A DNA stretch of 64,000 nucleotides from contig JAZQJI010000031.1 in NCBI GenBank assembly GCA_045541475.1, positions 1 to 64,000 on the forward strand, read 5' to 3'. The translations under genes and the position numbers were made by a program. This document shows positions 8,370-17,256 of this stretch, piece by piece. Numbering within the stretch: position 1 is the stretch's first letter; each line of letters starts with the position of its first letter. This stretch comes from RGIG3077 sp045541475. GTDB taxonomy: Bacteria > Bacillota > Clostridia > Oscillospirales > Ruminococcaceae. Under the pieces are notes generated by a model that made no database searches, was not told where the DNA came from, and saw only the letters and a program-made list of their open reading frames with translations.

Positions 8370-8705
8370 CCTCTTTGCCTTTTTATAATTTAATTATACA
8401 TCATATTTTGTAAATTGGGTGTAAAGAAATAAATATCAAAATTAAGACTGTCTAAAGATGGAAAGGCGCTGCATTTCTGTGACGCCTTTTTTATTTCTTT
8501 CATCCTACTCGGTTTTTGTATTTCTCCGTTAAGGACAGCACACCTTCGGGCATCCTGATTTTTTATTGTCAATACGTGACGAAATTGATCACCGCCGAAA
8601 GCCACGATTTTACGAGGTTTTCAAAATTATTATTACCAGCTTCTTTAGTGCTATCACAAAATGTCAATTTATCTAAAGAATTATTTGCTATATATTTTCA
8701 GGTTG
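8370..8705. other. Intergenic scar without a supportable gene
   Basis: AT-rich sequence between the CBS gene and the tetR remnant. It contains one orphan plus-strand hairpin terminator. On the minus strand around 8500-8640 a peptide-like frame (AFGGDQFRHVLTIKNQDA) has no good start or RBS, and I cannot assign it. The stretch probably consists of decayed DNA at the boundary of the ion-transport block. Confidence 0.4.
8463..8493 (+). terminator. Orphan hairpin with T-run
   Basis: AAGGCG and CGCCTT arms enclose a 14-base loop and run into TTTTTTATTT. No intact plus-strand gene lies upstream, so it may be a remnant of a lost gene. Confidence 0.5.
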
Positions 8706-9230
8706 CTACTTCATCACCCTTTCGGAAATTTCTCCGATAATACCTGTAACACGCTCATCACCGCATTTACAGTATTGATTGTAAGCGTAATATCCGCCGT
8801 AAATGCTGTAAGTCAGCCTGATATTGAATTCAACATCGTCTTTATAATGCGGATAGTTTGTAAATATTGTCTCTTTCAGTGAGGCTTCTATTTTAAGCGG
8901 CAGCTGTCCTGCACGAGTGCCTGTGAAAATGGTGCTTATAAGGGAATTCTGAGCGCTGTATGCAAAGAAAAGCTTTCTTGCAAAGCCTGCAGGGTCAGTT
9001 AATGTTTCTTCTGTGTTATCAAGATTTTTCACAACTTCTGATATCACTTCATTCTCGATTTTATCAGATAAATCGTACACATCGTGATAATAAACATAGA
9101 ATGTTGATTTGTTTATCTGAGCCTTTTCGCAAAGTTACTTTACTGTAATTTTTTCAAGGGGTTTTCTTGCACGAAGCTCAATAAAAGCGTTGAAAATGCT
9201 CCGCTTTGTCTTTTCGACTCTGTAATCCAT
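8706..9230 (-). pseudogene. TetR-family regulator broken by an in-frame stop
   Basis: Read from ATG 9230, the frame gives a TetR-type N-terminus (MDYRVEKTKRSIFNAF, then ARKPLEKITVK). It meets TAA at about 9138 and continues in the same frame with LCEKAQINKSTFYVYYHDVY, the recognition-helix part of a TetR HTH. A normal ligand-binding C-terminal domain follows to 8706. A GAA-to-TAA change would explain the stop, because TVKELCEKA is typical. A protein restarting at residue M of MYDLSDK would lack DNA binding. The gene is divergent from the glgB fragment. Confidence 0.8.
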
Positions 9231-9368
9231 AGAGGTTCCCTTTCCGACTGTTTGTGGCAATCGTCGGGTTTCCGACAGTTGTCTGAAACCGATGGTTGAA
9301 GTCTGTTCTTTTCTATATTATACTATATTTCAGAGAGAAAAACAACTACTGTCTTTTTGGAGGTTAAT

Positions 9369-9716
9369 ATGGATTACTACGGCTTTTATATAGGAGAAGA
9401 ATTTGAAGCGTACAAATATCTCGGTGCACACCTTAATGCTGACGGCGTAACCTTCCGTACCTTTGCACCAAACGCTGTCAAGATTTCGGTTATCGGTGAG
9501 TTCAACAGTTGGACAGAAACACCGATGAACAAGGTTTATGACGGCAACTTCTGGGAATGCAGTATTACGGGTGCAAAATCGGGAGATATGTACAAGTACC
9601 GCATTTACAAAAGACGGCACATTTACCGATCGCTGCGACCCTTACGGCTTTTATGCAGAGCTTCGCCCCGATACCGCTTCAAGAGTTTTTGAGCTTGAGA
9701 AGTACAAGTTCAAGGA
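9369..9716 (+). pseudogene. glgB: glgB (1,4-alpha-glucan branching enzyme) N-terminal fragment
   Basis: From ATG 9369 (behind TTGGAGG) the frame reads MDYYGFYIGEEFEAYKYLG, then TFRTFAPNAVKISVIGEFN, the CBM48 N-terminal domain of a branching enzyme. Near 9612 the frame shifts. The expected continuation (DGTFTDRCDPYGFYAELRPD, then ASRVFELEKYKF) is found one base out of frame. Homology stops near 9716, where IS-like sequence begins. The catalytic GH13 barrel is absent. It is therefore doubly inactivated, by a frameshift and by truncation. Confidence 0.8.
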
Positions 9717-10263
9717 AAATCATAGCCTACTAAATCTCTGCAAGGCCGAGCACGCAACTCATTACTTCCACATTCAAAATGGCACTGGAATCCAGAAAAC
9801 CAGAAGGTCATCTTGTATTTCATTCAGACCGAGGATACCAATATACTTCTTATAGTTTCCGAAAGCTACTGATAGAAAAGAATGTGACACAATCCTTCTC
9901 AAAGCCCGGAACACCGTATGATAACGGAGTCATGGAATCTTTCTTTTCATCCTTCAAACAAGAAGAAATATACCGCACCTCCTATCGTTCGTTAGAAGAT
10001 TGCAAAACGCATATTGCAGATTACATGCAGTTTTATAACGAAAAGCGTCCTCACCGTGCTAACAATTACAAATCACCAAATCAGACCGAAGAAGCCTATT
10101 ATAAAAAGAACCCAGCTGTCTAATCAGCAGGGTTCAGAAGTCGTTTCTATTTTTGATTTTGCTGCCCGATTTCGAGATTTTTGCATAAAAGTGTCCAATC
10201 GGTCTATTTTATAAAACCCGCTATTTGGCGATAAAAAATAGGAGTCAACTCTCAACAGTCCAA
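9717..10263 (+). mobile_element. IS3/IS150-type insertion sequence remnant (right part)
   Basis: The frame 9779-10123 encodes the C-terminal half of an IS3-family OrfB DDE transposase. It has HSDRGYQYTS (second catalytic Asp), then GTPYDNGVMESFFSSFKQE (catalytic Glu region), then FYNEKRPHRANNYKSPNQ. The first catalytic Asp, the N-terminal HTH and OrfA are missing, so it cannot be active. It runs to a terminal inverted repeat ending in CAGTCCA at about 10263. It joins directly to the glgB fragment near 9716, where the left end has been lost. Confidence 0.8.
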
Positions 10264-10289
10264 TTAAACTGTTCAAAAGTTGACTCCTA
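10239..10289. repeat. Two abutting IS3-like terminal inverted repeats
   Basis: TAGGAGTCAACT at 10239-10250 is perfectly inverted as AGTTGACTCCTA at 10278-10289. Inside them, AACAGT and ACTGTT pair around a short AT-rich loop. Read outward, both halves look like IS3-family ends (ACTGTT..AGTTGACTCC). A complete right end is therefore followed within a few bases by a second end in opposite orientation. Confidence 0.65.
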
Positions 10290-10295
10290 TTCAGT

Positions 10296-10316
10296 TGGTT
10301 GCAAAAGGTGGGATTT
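10296..10316 (-). repeat. Partial copy of tRNA-fMet 3' end
   Basis: The plus-strand bases TGGTTGC, four variable bases and GGTGGGATTT match the 3' end of the tRNA-fMet gene at 10518-10537, apart from a short variable GG/AAA region. The encoded CCA is included. Such duplications often mark an integration site at a tRNA 3' end. Confidence 0.45.
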
Positions 10317-10480
10317 TCATTGCCCTGTCGAAAGCCATAGTCGCATTGCTTCGCCAAAAGCTCGCACTGCTTCTTGTTTTCGACCTTGTGCGTGCTCCCT
10401 TCATCTGCCGCAGGCAGCGGTCGCACTCCAAGCCCACTCCCTCCTGCGTCGGTCGTTCGGTTCGAATCCTTGTGTAGCAA

Positions 10481-10513
10481 AAAGAAAAAAACCATCCGAA
10501 ATGGATGGTTTTT
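10481..10513 (-). terminator. Terminator of tRNA-fMet
   Basis: AACCATCC (10490-10497) and GGATGGTT (10503-10510) form the stem. On the minus strand this is followed by TTTTTTTCTTTTT, immediately after the tRNA CCA end. Confidence 0.8.
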
Positions 10514-10517
10514 CTTT

Positions 10518-10595
<78 letters not shown>

Positions 10596-10632
10596 ATATA
10601 TATTGTGCTAATCTTTCGTAATCAGCAAAAAT

Positions 10633-10661
10633 ATTATATCACTTAATTTATTATGTGTCAA
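10633..10661 (-). promoter_or_regulatory. Sigma-A promoter of tRNA-fMet
   Basis: On the minus strand a consensus TTGACA (10661-10656) and a consensus TATAAT (10638-10633) have 17-base spacing, about 38 bases upstream of the tRNA. The rest of the 10662-10868 interval is AT-rich and I see no gene in it. Confidence 0.85.
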
Positions 10662-10868
10662 GGATTTTTTTGGTTAATTTTGAAAATTAAAAACAAATCA
10701 GCGATTTTCACAAAAATCGTTTTGATATTGTTTTTTTTCAGTTCAAAAGTACTCTCTAAAACAGTGTATGTAAAAATACACAATATATGTATAATAACTG
10801 AAATTTTGAAAAATGAAAACGATATACAAGCGCATTATGCTGATTTTGGATAATTTTCTGAAAACATC

Positions 10869-10897
10869 ATGACATTTGCTGTAAAATGTGGTATAAT
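10869..10897 (+). promoter_or_regulatory. Sigma-A promoter of pfp
   Basis: ATGACA at 10869-10874 and TATAAT at 10892-10897 have 17-base spacing, upstream of the ATG at 10930. Confidence 0.65.
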
Positions 10898-10929
10898 AAT
10901 TCAAAAGAATTACATAACGAGGTGTTTTG

Positions 10930-12132
10930 ATGAATATTGTTGTTGCACAATCCGGTGGACCTACCTGCGCTATAAATGCATCACTGTTGGGTGTTATCAA
11001 GCAGGCGCTCAAAACCGACGAAATCGACGCTATTTTTGGTTCACTTAATGGTATTGAAGGTGTTATTTCTGATAATCTCGTAAATTTGCGTAGTATTGTT
11101 CGCACTAACGAGGATATTGAAATTCTACGACAAACACCGTCAACTGTGCTTGGCTCATGCAGATATAAGCTGCCTGATTTTTGTGATGATAACAGCGTTT
11201 ACGAAAGAATTACTGCTTGCCTCAAACGCCACAGAATAGGCGTTTTTATCTATATCGGCGGTAATGATTCAATGGATACTGTTATGAAATTATCAAAATA
11301 TTTTATTGATAATTCTATTGATATTAAAGTAATTGGTGTGCCCAAAACGATAGATAACGACCTTTGCGTTACCGACCACACTCCCGGTTTTGGCTCAGCT
11401 GCAAAATATGTAGCAACTACTGTCAGTGAAATTGCAAGTGATAGCTCTGTATACAGTATAAGCTCGGTTACTATTATTGAAATAATGGGACGACACGCAG
11501 GCTGGCTTACAGCTTCGGCAAGTGTTTTGCGTGCCAACGGTGATGAAGCACCTCATTTAATTTATTTGCCTGAGGTAGAATTTTCTGCTGAAAAATTTAT
11601 TGAAGATGTCCGCAATGAAATGGCAAAGCATAAAGCAGTGATTGTTTGTGTTTCCGAAGGTGTTTCTTTGCAGAATGCAGGTGATTATCGTTCAGGCTCG
11701 GTAGATAATTTCGGACATGAATATCTTTCGGGCGTGGGTAAATATCTTGAAAGCCTTGTTGCTAAGGAAATAGGCTGTAAGGTGCGTTCTGTTGAACTTA
11801 ACGTAATGCAGCGTTGTTCATCACATATCTGTTCCAAAACGGATATCGACGAGGCTGAGGAAATCGGTGCAAAGGGCCTTTTGGCTGCCCTTAATGGCGA
11901 AACAGGTAAGGTTATGGTTTTTAAAAGGGTTTGCAATGCACCGTATACAGTTGATGTTGAATCTGCTGATGTAAGTTTGGTTGCAAATAAGGAGAAATTC
12001 TTGCCGCGTGAATGGATTAATGATAGGGGAAATAACGTCAGAGATGATGCCGTACATTATTTTCTGCCACTTATCAGCGGTGAGCTTAACATAATTATGC
12101 AAAACGGTATTCCCAGAAGATTTAAACTTTGA
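10930..12132 (+). CDS. pfp: Pyrophosphate-type 6-phosphofructokinase
   Basis: About 400 aa, PfkA superfamily. It should interconvert fructose 6-phosphate and fructose 1,6-bisphosphate in glycolysis. GGNDSMDT near residue 110 carries Asp where ATP enzymes have Gly (GGDGS). PKTIDND near 137 carries Lys where ATP enzymes have Gly (PGTIDND). Both changes are signatures of pyrophosphate-dependent enzymes. MGRHAGW and the later sugar-phosphate residues are intact. ATG 10930 follows GAGGTG with good spacing. TTG 10927 lies just upstream and is less likely. It is a single-gene unit with a promoter and terminator. Confidence 0.88.
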   Translation: MNIVVAQSGGPTCAINASLLGVIKQALKTDEIDAIFGSLNGIEGVISDNLVNLRSIVRTNEDIEILRQTPSTVLGSCRYKLPDFCDDNSVYERITACLKRHRIGVFIYIGGNDSMDTVMKLSKYFIDNSIDIKVIGVPKTIDNDLCVTDHTPGFGSAAKYVATTVSEIASDSSVYSISSVTIIEIMGRHAGWLTASASVLRANGDEAPHLIYLPEVEFSAEKFIEDVRNEMAKHKAVIVCVSEGVSLQNAGDYRSGSVDNFGHEYLSGVGKYLESLVAKEIGCKVRSVELNVMQRCSSHICSKTDIDEAEEIGAKGLLAALNGETGKVMVFKRVCNAPYTVDVESADVSLVANKEKFLPREWINDRGNNVRDDAVHYFLPLISGELNIIMQNGIPRRFKL

Positions 12133-12146
12133 TGTGTGAATAAATG

Positions 12147-12174
12147 CGGCGGTAAGTTTTTTACCGCCGTTTTT
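12147..12174 (+). terminator. Terminator of pfp
   Basis: CGGCGGTAA (12147-12155) pairs with TTACCGCCG (12161-12169), followed by TTTTTCGTTTTTT. Confidence 0.85.
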
Positions 12175-12298
12175 CGTTTTTTATACAAATTTAGCGTCAG
12201 TTTTGTCGTATTTTCGGATATTTGTCTATTGCATAAAATGCTAAATAATGTTAAAATTCTAATGTTGCTAAAAACAGTAAGTTTTAGGAGGAAAGTGT

Positions 12299-12658
12299 AT
12301 GAAACTTTTTGTACTTGTATTAAACCGCACATCAAAGCTTGATGAGCTTATGACAGCATTTGCAAAAGAAAAAATTTGTGGCGCAACTATACTTGAAAGT
12401 ATCGGTATGGCACGTGAACTTTACGGTTCGCATCATCAGGAAGAAGAAATACCATTTTTCGGATATATCAGAAAATACTTGCAGGAGGAACGCCATTCAA
12501 CCAGCAAAACAATTCTTACCGTTATGCCCGATGAACAGGTTGAGGTGGCTGCAAAAATAGTTGAGGAAGTTGTCGGCAGCTTTGATAAGCCCGATACGGG
12601 AATTATGTTCACCGTTCCGATTGATTTTGCAAGAGGAAAGGGACTGTATAAAGAATGA
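12299..12658 (+). CDS. PII-like (GlnB-fold) regulatory protein
   Basis: 119 aa, with ATG behind AGGAGG. The size, the opening strand MKLFVLVLNRTSKLDELM, the middle GATILESIGMAR and the last strand IMFTVPIDFARG fit the ferredoxin-like fold of PII-like proteins. The uridylylation T-loop of true GlnB is absent. In its place is a charged segment HHQEEEIPFFGYI. The downstream antiporter starts inside its stop codon (ATGA overlap), so the two are made together. PII-like proteins next to transporters usually bind a nucleotide and gate their partner. The ligand cannot be read from the sequence. Confidence 0.65.
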   Translation: MKLFVLVLNRTSKLDELMTAFAKEKICGATILESIGMARELYGSHHQEEEIPFFGYIRKYLQEERHSTSKTILTVMPDEQVEVAAKIVEEVVGSFDKPDTGIMFTVPIDFARGKGLYKE

Positions 12659-13827
12659 GTATTCTGTTTTATATAGGCATTATGCTCGTTTGCGGACTTA
12701 CATTCGGCAGACTTGTTAAGCTTATAGGGTTGCCCAACGTAACGGGATATCTTATTGCTGGTTTGCTTTTAGGTCCGTATATTACGGGAATAATCAGTGA
12801 GCAGAATGTCGAAAATATTAGTATTGTGTCGGATATGGCGCTTGCATTTATTGCAATGTCAATCGGCTCTGAATTTCGCTTATCGTATTTCAAGCGTGTT
12901 GGCGCAGCTCCCATAGTAATTGCCATACTCGAAGGTATGTTTGCTGTTATCTTCGTATTTCTCGGATTTTTAGCCGCAGGCTGCGAATTGCCTTTTGCCA
13001 TGGTAATCAGTGCTATTGCAGCGGCAACAGCTCCTGCATCAACAATTATGGTTATCAGGCAATATAACGCAAAAGGCCCTGTCAGCGAAACTTTGTTAAG
13101 TGTTGCCGCTCTTGATGATGCCGTAGCATTGATTGCTTTCGGTTTTTCCGTAACCATTGCAAAGATGATTAACTCAGGCGGCGGACAGAATATATTGCTT
13201 TCAATTCTGCAGCCCGTGTGGGAAGTATTGCTTTCGCTTATAATCGGTGCGGCACTTGCATTTGTTATGCTTGTACCGATGAGGTTTTTCAAAAAACGTT
13301 CCAACAGACTTTGCATATCAATTGCGTTTATATTCATAGCAAATTCTCTTGCTGAATATTTCGGTGCATCAGCACTTTTAACCTGCATGATGTTCGGCGC
13401 AGTTCTTGCTAATATCACAGAGCAATCTGATATGATTTTTTCCGTTACCGATTCTATCACGCCGCCGATATATATGCTGTTTTTCGTTATTTCCGGCGCA
13501 CAGCTTAATATAAGTATAATTACTTCAATTGGTGTACTTGGTGTAATTTATCTCGTTACGAGAGTGATTGGTAAATTCTTTGGTGCTTGGCTTGGTGCAG
13601 TTATTTGCAAATCACCCAAAAGTGTTAAAAAATATCTTGGCTTTACGCTTATACCGCAGGAAGGCGTGGCGATAGGTCTTTCGCTTGTTGCGGTTAGCGT
13701 TGTGCCTGATTATGCTGATAAAATCAGAGCAATCATACTTTGCGCTACCATGATTTACGAACTTACCGGCCCCGTTATTTCAAAAATAACTCTTGAAAAA
13801 GCAGGGGAGATTGAAACCGCAAAATAA
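12655..13827 (+). CDS. CPA2-family cation/proton antiporter
   Basis: 390 aa with about 11-12 hydrophobic helices and no cytoplasmic regulatory domain, so only the Na_H_Exchanger core is present. LPNVTGYLIAGLLLGPYITG is the hallmark opening of CPA2/KefB/NapA antiporters. SVAALDDAVALIAFG contains the paired Asp of the ion-binding site in helix 5. Expected role: exchange of Na+ or K+ for H+ across the cytoplasmic membrane. It is coupled by a 4-base overlap to the PII-like gene, which may supply the regulation that RCK domains give in KefB/C. Confidence 0.87.
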   Translation: MSILFYIGIMLVCGLTFGRLVKLIGLPNVTGYLIAGLLLGPYITGIISEQNVENISIVSDMALAFIAMSIGSEFRLSYFKRVGAAPIVIAILEGMFAVIFVFLGFLAAGCELPFAMVISAIAAATAPASTIMVIRQYNAKGPVSETLLSVAALDDAVALIAFGFSVTIAKMINSGGGQNILLSILQPVWEVLLSLIIGAALAFVMLVPMRFFKKRSNRLCISIAFIFIANSLAEYFGASALLTCMMFGAVLANITEQSDMIFSVTDSITPPIYMLFFVISGAQLNISIITSIGVLGVIYLVTRVIGKFFGAWLGAVICKSPKSVKKYLGFTLIPQEGVAIGLSLVAVSVVPDYADKIRAIILCATMIYELTGPVISKITLEKAGEIETAK

Positions 13828-13844
13828 TTCTTTAATACATAAAT

Positions 13845-13884
13845 AAGCACCGCAGAAATTTACTTTCTGCGGTGCTTGTTTTTT
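13845..13884. terminator. Bidirectional terminator between antiporter and dockerin gene
   Basis: AAGCACCGCAGAAA (13845-13858) pairs with TTTCTGCGGTGCTT (13864-13877), with T-rich flanks on both strands. It serves the convergent genes on either side. Confidence 0.85.
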
Positions 13885-13899
13885 GCGTAGCAATAGGTT

Positions 13900-16695
13900 T
13901 TAGGAAATAACGCCTATTTCCTTCCAAATGCCAATATATTTATCCATATCGGAAATATCGGCAGGATAGTTTGATTTGGTTGATGCAAACATAGCAGCAT
14001 TAGCAGCGTCCTTTGTATCAATTGCAGTATCGTTGTTTATATCCGATACAAGCTTTGCAAGATAATCATTAATAGCTGACATAACGGGCGGAGTATCTCC
14101 GCTGATAGCTTTTTCGCTCGCATATTTTGCCATTAAAGCGGCATCCTTTGTGTCAATAACATTGTCAAGGTTTGCGTCACCACGCATTGCAATGTTTACA
14201 TCAAGCTTGCCGATTTCTTTTGCAGTGCCATTTGCTTCATAAACGGTTCCCATGGTGATTATATCAAGCAGACCGTCAGAGTCAATGTTTTTGTCAAAAT
14301 ACTTTGCAATTGTGTATATCAGATATTCTTCAAAGCTTGCGGTATCGTCAATTGAATATCCGATTGAAAAAGTAGTGCTTGGGTTGCCTGCATTGTATTC
14401 GGTAAAATACACGTTGTAAGGTGAAATCGTGCCATTTTCATCAAGATTTAAATCAATATTGTAATTTGGGCTTAATGTATTACCGGTACGATATGAAAAT
14501 AAAACCCAATTGTTTGAAGATTCCTTGTATGAACGTATGTAAACGTAAGCGGAAGCATGGGGCATTTGCGCTGTGTCATCAGCCATAAACGAAGTTTCTA
14601 TATCAAAATCAGCAAACTCATCCGTAGCAAAAACATTTTTAACTTCAATACATATTGTGGGCTGGATTTTTATAAGCTTGCCAGTTTTGGAAATTGTTGC
14701 CTTATCAAGCGTGCCCAATATTCCGTCTTCGTTTTCAGCAACCCATAAATCAGTATCGGTATAATTCAGCGAAACTTTTTCTACATTGTAAATGTAAGCC
14801 GATTTTATATTTACTCTGCTGTCATCAAAAGTTACATAGGGCACGTCTATGCCGAAGCCGACTGTTTTTATATCTATTACGGAGTTTTCTATTTGCAATA
14901 CGGATTCAATATAGGCAGGATTGCTTTGGTTTGTTGCTACAAATCCTGAAGCGTTGTTGCCGTTGGCATTAACAACCGAATCAATGATAGTAATATTATC
15001 ATCAGAGCTGAATAAGTATTTTTCGTATTCGCAGATAATGTCACAGCCGGTAAACATAAATCCACTGTATTCGGTCGAACCGGCATCAAACATAAAATAA
15101 TCAATAGGGTAGGGGATGTTGAATTTGCTTGTCCTTATGCCTGCATTAGTAGCAGTAAATCCACCGATTTCTGCATCTGTATTAACAGCATTTACGGTGA
15201 TATCGCAGTCGTCAAAATCAATTATATCTACTATAAGTACATCGCCTTTTGCAACGCTGTTGCCAAATGTGCAGTTAACTTTGTCGTTCATTGTGCTGTA
15301 AGCGCTTACAGTATTTCCGAAAATGGCGTAGGTATCATCAACAGTATCAGAATCATCACCGAAATTGACATTCCACTGATTATTATATCCGCCGTATAAA
15401 TCACCCTTGATAATATAGGCATTGTTAAAGCCTGTGCCTATATTTATGGTAAATGTACCGTTGCGTGTCTGAATTATTCTCGAACCTTCGTAATCTTGCT
15501 GAATAAAACTAAAGGCATACACATCAGTATTGTCGCCGCTAACATTGTAGTTAACCAAGCAGCTTTCAAGCATTGTATTTGTATCAATCGCATTTACAAG
15601 ATAAACAGTATCATTTGTGTGGTGTACGTTTGCGTTGATCTCACAATTATTAAAGCTAAGTGTACCGTTGTTATAACCGCTGAATATATGCGTTTCAAGA
15701 AGGTTATCTGTTTCTTCGTTGTTTATTACATCAATGTCAAATGTATCATTGGAGAAGGTAGCGTTTGAAGCTGAAAACGGCACAACGTATAATTCATGGC
15801 TCTCGTTTGATGTGTATTCGTAAACAGCGTTGTAAGTACAATCTGTTGAAGTTACGGTTACACCGCTGCCTGCTGATAACAGACTGTAAACTCTGTTAGT
15901 ATCGTAAATGCTGTATTTAGGTACGCAATCAATATCAAATGCACAATTGTTAAGCACTGCTTCATATTCTAAATCCAGCATTCCAATTGATAAAACAATT
16001 ATTGGATGATTTACTGTATCTTCATTATTTTCAACAGTAAAGTTCAAGTTTTCTGCATTGATTGTACCAAGCTGCATTGCAGTATCAAGAATGTTGTTAG
16101 TAGTTATATCACAATTGGAAATATCAAGAGTAAATGTTGATATACCGTATTCCGAACCGTTAATATCTATTGATAAATCGCTGATTGTAACAGATGAGGT
16201 TTCAGGCAGCACCCAATCACTTGTGTTATGTGAATATGCACTTATAGCCTGGTCGGAATGAATATGCTTATTGGTGATGTTAAGTTTATCTGTTTCCTTA
16301 TCGGTTCCGTATATATTCAATGTGGCATTGTTGATTGAAAGAGCATCGTAAATGCTTCCGCCGTATGAAGGTTGGTTGTCGTTGGTGTTGCTGATGCTGT
16401 TTTCACCGATTACCTCAACGTTGAATACGGGACAGGTATATTCCGTTTCGGAAACAGTAGTAAAATTATCAAAATAAATCGCTGTGGAATTATAACCGTT
16501 AAGCGTTAATGTAGTTGTTTCGTGGTTCCACGTCCAGCCATTACCCTCAAGGGTTTGCGTTGCAATGTATTCTTGACCGCCAATATACAAATACCATTCT
16601 GTATCTGCTGATACAGCAGCTTCAGTACATATTGCAAGTCCCGCTGAAGAAACCGCAATTGCAGCACAAGCTGTTATTAATTTTTTTAACTTCAT
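13900..16695 (-). CDS. Large secreted protein with C-terminal type I dockerin
   Basis: 931 aa. The signal peptide (MKLKKLITACAAIAVSSAG, cleavage probably near AAVSA) is followed by a long Asn/Ser/Thr-rich region. It has many short parallel-strand-like repeats of the type INNATLNIYG and FDDSRVNIKS, consistent with a beta-helix or adhesin-like fold. The last ~95 residues hold two dockerin calcium loops: GDANLDNVIDTKDAALMAKY and SDINNDTAIDTKDAANAAMF. Dockerins bind cohesins on scaffoldins, so the protein is likely displayed on an extracellular complex. No catalytic motif is recognised. ATG 16695 follows GGGAGG. Confidence 0.82.
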   Translation of the reverse strand: MKLKKLITACAAIAVSSAGLAICTEAAVSADTEWYLYIGGQEYIATQTLEGNGWTWNHETTTLTLNGYNSTAIYFDNFTTVSETEYTCPVFNVEVIGENSISNTNDNQPSYGGSIYDALSINNATLNIYGTDKETDKLNITNKHIHSDQAISAYSHNTSDWVLPETSSVTISDLSIDINGSEYGISTFTLDISNCDITTNNILDTAMQLGTINAENLNFTVENNEDTVNHPIIVLSIGMLDLEYEAVLNNCAFDIDCVPKYSIYDTNRVYSLLSAGSGVTVTSTDCTYNAVYEYTSNESHELYVVPFSASNATFSNDTFDIDVINNEETDNLLETHIFSGYNNGTLSFNNCEINANVHHTNDTVYLVNAIDTNTMLESCLVNYNVSGDNTDVYAFSFIQQDYEGSRIIQTRNGTFTINIGTGFNNAYIIKGDLYGGYNNQWNVNFGDDSDTVDDTYAIFGNTVSAYSTMNDKVNCTFGNSVAKGDVLIVDIIDFDDCDITVNAVNTDAEIGGFTATNAGIRTSKFNIPYPIDYFMFDAGSTEYSGFMFTGCDIICEYEKYLFSSDDNITIIDSVVNANGNNASGFVATNQSNPAYIESVLQIENSVIDIKTVGFGIDVPYVTFDDSRVNIKSAYIYNVEKVSLNYTDTDLWVAENEDGILGTLDKATISKTGKLIKIQPTICIEVKNVFATDEFADFDIETSFMADDTAQMPHASAYVYIRSYKESSNNWVLFSYRTGNTLSPNYNIDLNLDENGTISPYNVYFTEYNAGNPSTTFSIGYSIDDTASFEEYLIYTIAKYFDKNIDSDGLLDIITMGTVYEANGTAKEIGKLDVNIAMRGDANLDNVIDTKDAALMAKYASEKAISGDTPPVMSAINDYLAKLVSDINNDTAIDTKDAANAAMFASTKSNYPADISDMDKYIGIWKEIGVIS

Positions 16696-16951
16696 TCGTT
16701 TATCCTCCCATTACCGAATATTGTGCATATTTGTTACCAATAAATATTACCATAAAGTTAAGTGTTTGTCAACGCAATTGGAAGATACGGTGTGCATACC
16801 TTAGTGATAAATGTTATATTTGTATAACATTTATCAAAAGTTTAAAATATCTTAATTTTTCACAAAAAATATTTACTTGAAGTTAAAGCTTTTTGGTGAT
16901 ATAATCTTAACAAGGTGGTAAAACACCAATTTATTGACGGAGGATAATCCA

Positions 16952-17194
16952 ATGGATATCAAAGAAAAAATTGAAGAACTTGTTGACAAAATTAAAAACG
17001 ACAAGGACATTAAAGATGAGTTTAAGAAAGACCCCGTAGCTGTTGTTGAAAAGCTTGCAGGTGTTGATATTCCCGAAGATAAGGTTGACGAAGTTGTTGA
17101 TGCTGTAAAGGGTAAAATCAAGCTTGATGATATCGGTGATAAGCTTGGCGATATCGGCGACAAAATCGGCGGACTTTTCGGTAAGAAGGATTAA
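16952..17194 (+). CDS. Small acidic/basic helical protein, unknown function
   Basis: 80 aa from ATG 16952. The upstream GGAGG fixes this start, because in-frame TTG 16934 lies before the RBS. The product is almost entirely charged helix (KEKIEELVDKIKNDKDIKDE) with a second half VDIPEDKVDEVVDAVKGKI. The C-terminus carries repeated LGDIGDKIGG units and ends FGKKD. Similar short proteins with a DPV..VEKL.GVD pattern occur in Ruminococcaceae, but I know of no assigned function. A strong terminator follows. Confidence 0.7.
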   Translation: MDIKEKIEELVDKIKNDKDIKDEFKKDPVAVVEKLAGVDIPEDKVDEVVDAVKGKIKLDDIGDKLGDIGDKIGGLFGKKD

Positions 17195-17210
17195 TAGGTT
17201 ATAAAGAATA

Positions 17211-17244
17211 AAAGGGCTTTGGATTATACCAAAGCCCTTTTTTG
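17211..17244 (+). terminator. Terminator of small helical protein gene
   Basis: AAAGGGCTTTGG pairs with CCAAAGCCCTTT, followed by TTTTGTT. It may also act for the convergent GltD-like gene. Confidence 0.85.
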
Positions 17245-17256
17245 TTGCATATTGTT

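Noticed and set aside
8500..8640. Minus-strand peptide-like frame with AFGGDQFRHVLTIKNQDA
   Set aside because: No usable start, RBS or recognised domain. An alternative frame over the same bases is equally plausible, so it is left as unassigned intergenic DNA.
10239..10289. Simple rho-independent terminator
   Set aside because: The stem arms match the IS3 end seen at the remnant boundary, and there is no T-run after either arm.
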